Below, piece by piece: positions 7,900-10,248 of a stretch of 10,248 nucleotides of DNA. Numbering within the stretch: the first letter of the stretch is position 1; every line of letters starts with the position of its first letter. Both the position numbers and the translations under genes were made by a program. The DNA is from Phycisphaerales bacterium (lineage in GTDB: Bacteria > Planctomycetota > Phycisphaerae > Phycisphaerales > UBA1924): positions 1 through 10,248 of the forward strand of contig JAESSR010000080.1 in the NCBI GenBank assembly GCA_016764015.1. The letters run 5' to 3'. The notes under the pieces are model-generated. The model worked only from the letters and a program-made list of their open reading frames with translations. It was not told the DNA's origin and ran no database searches.

Positions 7900-8003
7900 A
7901 ACGGATCTCTCGAAAGGATAAGGATTTGCGATGGACGCCAGTGGTGACGAAAATCGGGCAGGCATGAACTGTAGAAGGGTCGCCCGCGATGGGCAATACC
8001 TTC

Positions 8004-8032
8004 TTTGTAGTTCACGATCCCTGATTTCTCAA
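8004..8032 (-). promoter_or_regulatory. Candidate sigma70-type promoter of the metallophosphoesterase gene
   Basis: On the minus strand TTGAGA (8032-8027) and TACAAA (8009-8004) are separated by 17 bases, matching five and four of six consensus bases. Transcription would start near 7997. A nested hairpin (7974-7978 with 7999-8003, and 7982-7985 with 7991-7994) would overlap the first transcribed bases. Confidence 0.4.
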
Positions 8033-8098
8033 TCCGATTCCGGGACGGGTATGATGAGATAGGCCAGGATGGCCGATGAAACAGACAGATTGGCGAGT

Positions 8099-8127
8099 CT
8101 TTGGAACAGTCTCCAAAGGCATAAAAT
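8099..8127 (+). promoter_or_regulatory. Inverted repeat overlapping the candidate clpP promoter
   Basis: CTTTGGA (8099-8105) and TCCAAAG (8112-8118) form a perfect inverted repeat with a 6-base centre. It covers a possible -35 (TTGGAA, 8101-8106) and ends four bases before a possible -10 (TAAAAT, 8122-8127). The 15-base spacing between these boxes is short for sigma70. The arrangement suits a repressor or activator site controlling the clpP pair. There is no T-run after it, so it is not a terminator. Confidence 0.35.
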
Positions 8128-8166
8128 CGCCGCCTATGACTGTAGATATATGTCAGGGAAAGACTT

Positions 8167-8763
8167 ATGGCCTCAGCTTCAGTGAGTTATCAACGAACAC
8201 GCGAAATGACCATCGACGAGCTATTGCTCGAAAATCGGATCATTTTCCTCGTCGGAGACATCAATCATGCCTCGGCAGCACGAGTTATGATGCAGATGCT
8301 CTATCTTGAGAATCAGCGCAAAAACCAAGAAATTAACTTCTATATCAACTGCCCCGGAGGCGTTGTCGACGACACACTCGCCCTCTACGACACGATGCGC
8401 TTCCTCAGCTCGCCAATTGCAACCTATTGCATCGGACGAGCATACTCTGGTGGCTCGGTCTTGCTGACCGCGGGCACCAAGGGGCGACGCTTCATCTTGC
8501 CTCACGCAAAGGTCATGATCCATCAGCCCTACGGCGGGATCACCGGGCAAGCAGAAGACATCCGACTGCAGGCCGAGCAGATCATCAAGACCAAGCAAAC
8601 CCTGATCGATCTCCTCGCCAAGCACACCGGACAGACCGCCGAGCGGATTCGTGAAGATTCCGAACGCGACATGTACTTTGATGCAGAAGAAGCGGTGAAA
8701 TACGGGCTGGTCGATGAGATGCTCACCGAGCCACCTGAGATTCCAACCGGACCAGCGAGCTAA
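8167..8763 (+). CDS. clpP: ATP-dependent Clp protease proteolytic subunit ClpP, first copy
   Basis: ClpP forms double-heptamer barrels that degrade proteins fed in by ClpX, ClpA or ClpC ATPases in the cytoplasm. The 198 residues match the family length, with almost no propeptide. The catalytic triad is present: Ser94 in GRAYSGG, His119 in MIHQP and Asp168 in ERDMYF. The surroundings differ from the usual ClpP: the nucleophile motif reads YSGG instead of ASMG, and the oxyanion strand reads NCPGGVV (61-67) instead of NSPGGSV. It may thus be a divergent paralogue with altered substrate pocket or assembly. AGGGA lies about seven bases before the ATG. It is followed after 66 bases, with no terminator between, by a second ClpP, so the two are probably co-transcribed and may form a mixed barrel. 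No clpX or clpA is adjacent here. Confidence 0.95.
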   Translation: MASASVSYQRTREMTIDELLLENRIIFLVGDINHASAARVMMQMLYLENQRKNQEINFYINCPGGVVDDTLALYDTMRFLSSPIATYCIGRAYSGGSVLLTAGTKGRRFILPHAKVMIHQPYGGITGQAEDIRLQAEQIIKTKQTLIDLLAKHTGQTAERIREDSERDMYFDAEEAVKYGLVDEMLTEPPEIPTGPAS

Positions 8764-8829
8764 GTTTCGCATAAACTCGGCATTGATTTTCAACGAATGA
8801 TTCCACACACCAAATAAGGTGAACACGAT

Positions 8830-9453
8830 ATGACAACCCCAAGCTCTTTTCTGGTCCCCATCGTCATCGAGCAATCCGGCCGAGGCGAACGCTCGTATGA
8901 TATCTTCTCACGCCTGCTCAAAGACCGCATCATCTTCATCACCGGCGGCGTGATGGATGAAATGGCCAACCTCGTTGTTGCCCAGCTCCTCTTCCTCGCC
9001 AACGAAGATGCCAAAGCAGACATCCATCTCTATGTCAACTCCCCGGGTGGCTCGGTCACCGCGGGCTTGGGCATTGTGGACACGATGAACTTCATCAAAC
9101 CTGACATCTGCACCTATGTCATCGGACAGGCTGCGTCGATGGGTTCGGTCATCGCATGTTCGGGCGCTAAAGGCAAACGCTATGCACTCAAGAATGCACG
9201 CAACCTGATGCACCAGCCTTTGCTCTCGGGAGTCATGGAAGGGCAAGCGACTGATCTTGAGATCGAAGCAAAGGAAATGCTCCGCCTGCGTGATCGTTTG
9301 TACAGGATCTACTCCGATGCGACCGGACAAGAACAATCCAAGATCCAGAAGGATTGCGATCGCAACCTCTGGCTCGATGACCAAGAAATGATCTCCTACG
9401 GCCTGATCGACTCGGTCCTTGAATCCATGCCAGTCACCGGCACCACGAAATAA
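8830..9453 (+). CDS. clpP: ATP-dependent Clp protease proteolytic subunit ClpP, second copy (Asp to Asn in triad)
   Basis: The 207 residues begin like canonical ClpP ([20 protein letters not shown], 10-29) and keep NSPGGSV (70-76), the nucleophile motif QAASMGS with Ser103, and LMHQP with His128. At the place of the catalytic Asp the sequence is DCDRNLW, giving Asn179 where most ClpPs have Asp (the DRD or ERD motif). Listeria ClpP1 is a known case with Asn in this position, showing low activity alone but contributing to mixed barrels; the same may hold here. I recall similar DCDRN forms in other planctomycetes, so this looks lineage-typical, not a defect. AAGGTG sits about eight bases before the ATG. 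It is the last gene before a strong terminator. Confidence 0.95.
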   Translation: MTTPSSFLVPIVIEQSGRGERSYDIFSRLLKDRIIFITGGVMDEMANLVVAQLLFLANEDAKADIHLYVNSPGGSVTAGLGIVDTMNFIKPDICTYVIGQAASMGSVIACSGAKGKRYALKNARNLMHQPLLSGVMEGQATDLEIEAKEMLRLRDRLYRIYSDATGQEQSKIQKDCDRNLWLDDQEMISYGLIDSVLESMPVTGTTK

Positions 9454-9475
9454 AACCGCACACACGCATCCATTA

Positions 9476-9506
9476 TCCGTCGCCCTCAAAGAGCGACGGA
9501 TTTTTT
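9476..9506 (+). terminator. Rho-independent terminator of the clpP pair
   Basis: TCCGTCGC (9476-9483) pairs perfectly with GCGACGGA (9493-9500) and is followed by six T (9501-9506), 23 bases after the clpP2 stop. The next gene is therefore a separate transcription unit, with its own promoter somewhere between about 9500 and 9550. Confidence 0.92.
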
Positions 9507-9566
9507 ATGGCTGCATTTTATGGTACGATGGGCAAAGACTCACACACACTCGAAAGGAAACTACTC

Positions 9567-10163
9567 ATGGTCAACCTCCCCGAACTCTGGCTCGTCATCC
9601 TCATCGCGACTGTTGTTGTATTCTTTGCGAGCGCCATCATGTGGATGTTCATGCCTCACCATCACAAGGATATTCAGTTCCTAGAAGACAAGGAATCTGG
9701 ATACATCGAAGCGGTTCAATCACTCGACATCAAACCAGGATTGTACATGTACCCCGGATGCGATCATAAGGATTCAAAGAATCCAGAAGTGATGGAACGC
9801 TGGAACGCTGGCCCTTGGGGCGTGCTCACCATTTACGAAGGCAAACCCAACTTCGCCATGAACCTCATCAAGACCTTCGCCGCATTCTTGGTGATCACCA
9901 TCTTCGTCGCATACATCACCGGGATCAGTGTTGGACCGGGCGCCCAATACCTGCATGTCTTCCGTGTAGCTGGCGCAACAGCGGTGCTCGGGCATTGCAT
10001 GGGCGGGCTGTGCGGCTCATTCTTCCAAGGCAAACCTACGCGGTTCATCATCACCGATTTCATTGATGGTGTTGTGTACGCACTGCTCACCGCAGGAATC
10101 TTTGCATGGTTATGGCCAGCGCTTGCACAAGCTGCAGATATGCCAATTCCAGCGATGAACTAG
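9567..10163 (+). CDS. Conserved integral membrane protein of unknown function
   Basis: The protein has 198 residues with four predicted membrane helices, near 8-29, 97-119, 132-152 and 163-186. The first is followed by MPHHHKD (29-35), then a soluble stretch of about 65 residues with PGLYMYPGCDHKD (57-69), a Glu-rich helix and GPWGVLTIYEGKP (82-94). The last helix region holds a conserved-looking TDFIDGVVYALLTAG. It resembles an uncharacterised bacterial membrane family with a His-rich MPWH/MPHH start and G.Y..P and GP.G..T motifs; I know of no assigned function. The His/Cys/Asp cluster on one side of the membrane could bind a metal, which is speculation. The ATG at 9567 is preferred to one at 9507 because AAAGGA precedes it and the membrane helix follows at once, while the upstream start abuts the terminator T-run. 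Confidence 0.82.
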   Translation: MVNLPELWLVILIATVVVFFASAIMWMFMPHHHKDIQFLEDKESGYIEAVQSLDIKPGLYMYPGCDHKDSKNPEVMERWNAGPWGVLTIYEGKPNFAMNLIKTFAAFLVITIFVAYITGISVGPGAQYLHVFRVAGATAVLGHCMGGLCGSFFQGKPTRFIITDFIDGVVYALLTAGIFAWLWPALAQAADMPIPAMN

Positions 10164-10210
10164 GCCATAGCTTACGGCTCAACTGATGAAATAAAGACTC
10201 CATCTTATCT

Positions 10211-10235
10211 CCTCCCCCGGGGCCTCCGGGGGAGG
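10211..10235. repeat. GC-rich palindrome at right edge, probable start of a dispersed repeat
   Basis: CCTCCCCCGG (10211-10220) and CCGGGGGAGG (10226-10235) form a perfect 10-bp stem around a 5-base loop, 47 bases after the membrane-protein stop. There is no T-run on either side, so it is not a standard terminator, though it may still end or protect the transcript. The following bases (GGTGGCTGCGAAGC) resemble the continuation of REP-like elements of the type CCTCCCCC...GGGGGAGGTGGC.GCGAAGC known in several bacterial groups. The element is cut by the window end. Confidence 0.6.
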
Positions 10236-10248
10236 TGGCTGCGAAGCA

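Noticed and set aside
7069..7947. Rightward open frame of 292 codons, longer than the metallophosphoesterase on the other strand
   Set aside because: It is antisense to a protein with all metallophosphoesterase motifs. No family resemblance, Cys/His/Arg-rich composition and no ribosome-binding site.
8221..9489. Leftward open frames opposite both clpP genes
   Set aside because: Antisense shadows; the rightward frames have complete ClpP motifs and good ribosome-binding sites.
9507..9566. Upstream ATG giving a longer form of the membrane protein
   Set aside because: It begins immediately after the terminator T-run with no ribosome-binding site; the ATG at 9567 has AAAGGA and leads directly into the first membrane helix.

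Overview
The window looks like chromosomal DNA of a Planctomycetota bacterium, most likely a marine member of the Phycisphaerae-type lineages. This is inferred from gene content and not proven. The pointers are an almost pure Lys/Ala/Thr histone-H1-like protein, two adjacent divergent ClpP genes (one with the 'DCDRN' active-site variant I associate with planctomycetes), a free-standing GspE N-terminal domain, and a palindromic repeat of the 'CACAGGCG...CGCCTGTG' type. GC content is moderate and spacing is relaxed. There is no sign of phage, transposase, CRISPR, tRNA or rRNA.

Layout. Positions 1-181 may hold the 3' end of a rightward gene of unknown identity. It runs into a perfect double palindrome (178-251), on whose other side a leftward M16-family peptidase homologue ends (259-1512). 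About 690 bases without a convincing gene follow (1513-2204); a candidate promoter lies near the right end of this stretch. It serves a rightward gene for a 134-residue histone-H1-like protein (2205-2609), closed by a textbook terminator (2673-2704).

From 2730 to 7899 four genes point left. In transcription order they are a metallophosphoesterase (7899-7120), the membrane insertase YidC (7048-4859), the tRNA-modification GTPase MnmE (4845-3487, only 13 bases after yidC) and a stand-alone GspE/PilB N-terminal-like domain protein (3215-2730). The yidC-mnmE pairing is a widely conserved bacterial arrangement.

From 8167 onward the genes point right: clpP1 and clpP2 (66 bases apart, ending at a strong terminator, 9476-9506), then a four-helix membrane protein of unknown function (9567-10163). 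The window ends inside a second GC-rich palindrome (10211-10235), which looks like the start of another dispersed repeat.

Most of this is housekeeping: membrane protein insertion, tRNA wobble modification, proteolysis and nucleoid packaging. I see no clear new multi-gene system. The most interesting points are local. The M16 protein has lost its zinc ligands. MnmE has non-consensus G3, G4 and G5 motifs. The paired ClpPs have different active sites, with Asp to Asn in ClpP2. The DNA-binding protein is built from six kinds of amino acid. Repeat elements sit at both ends of the window.
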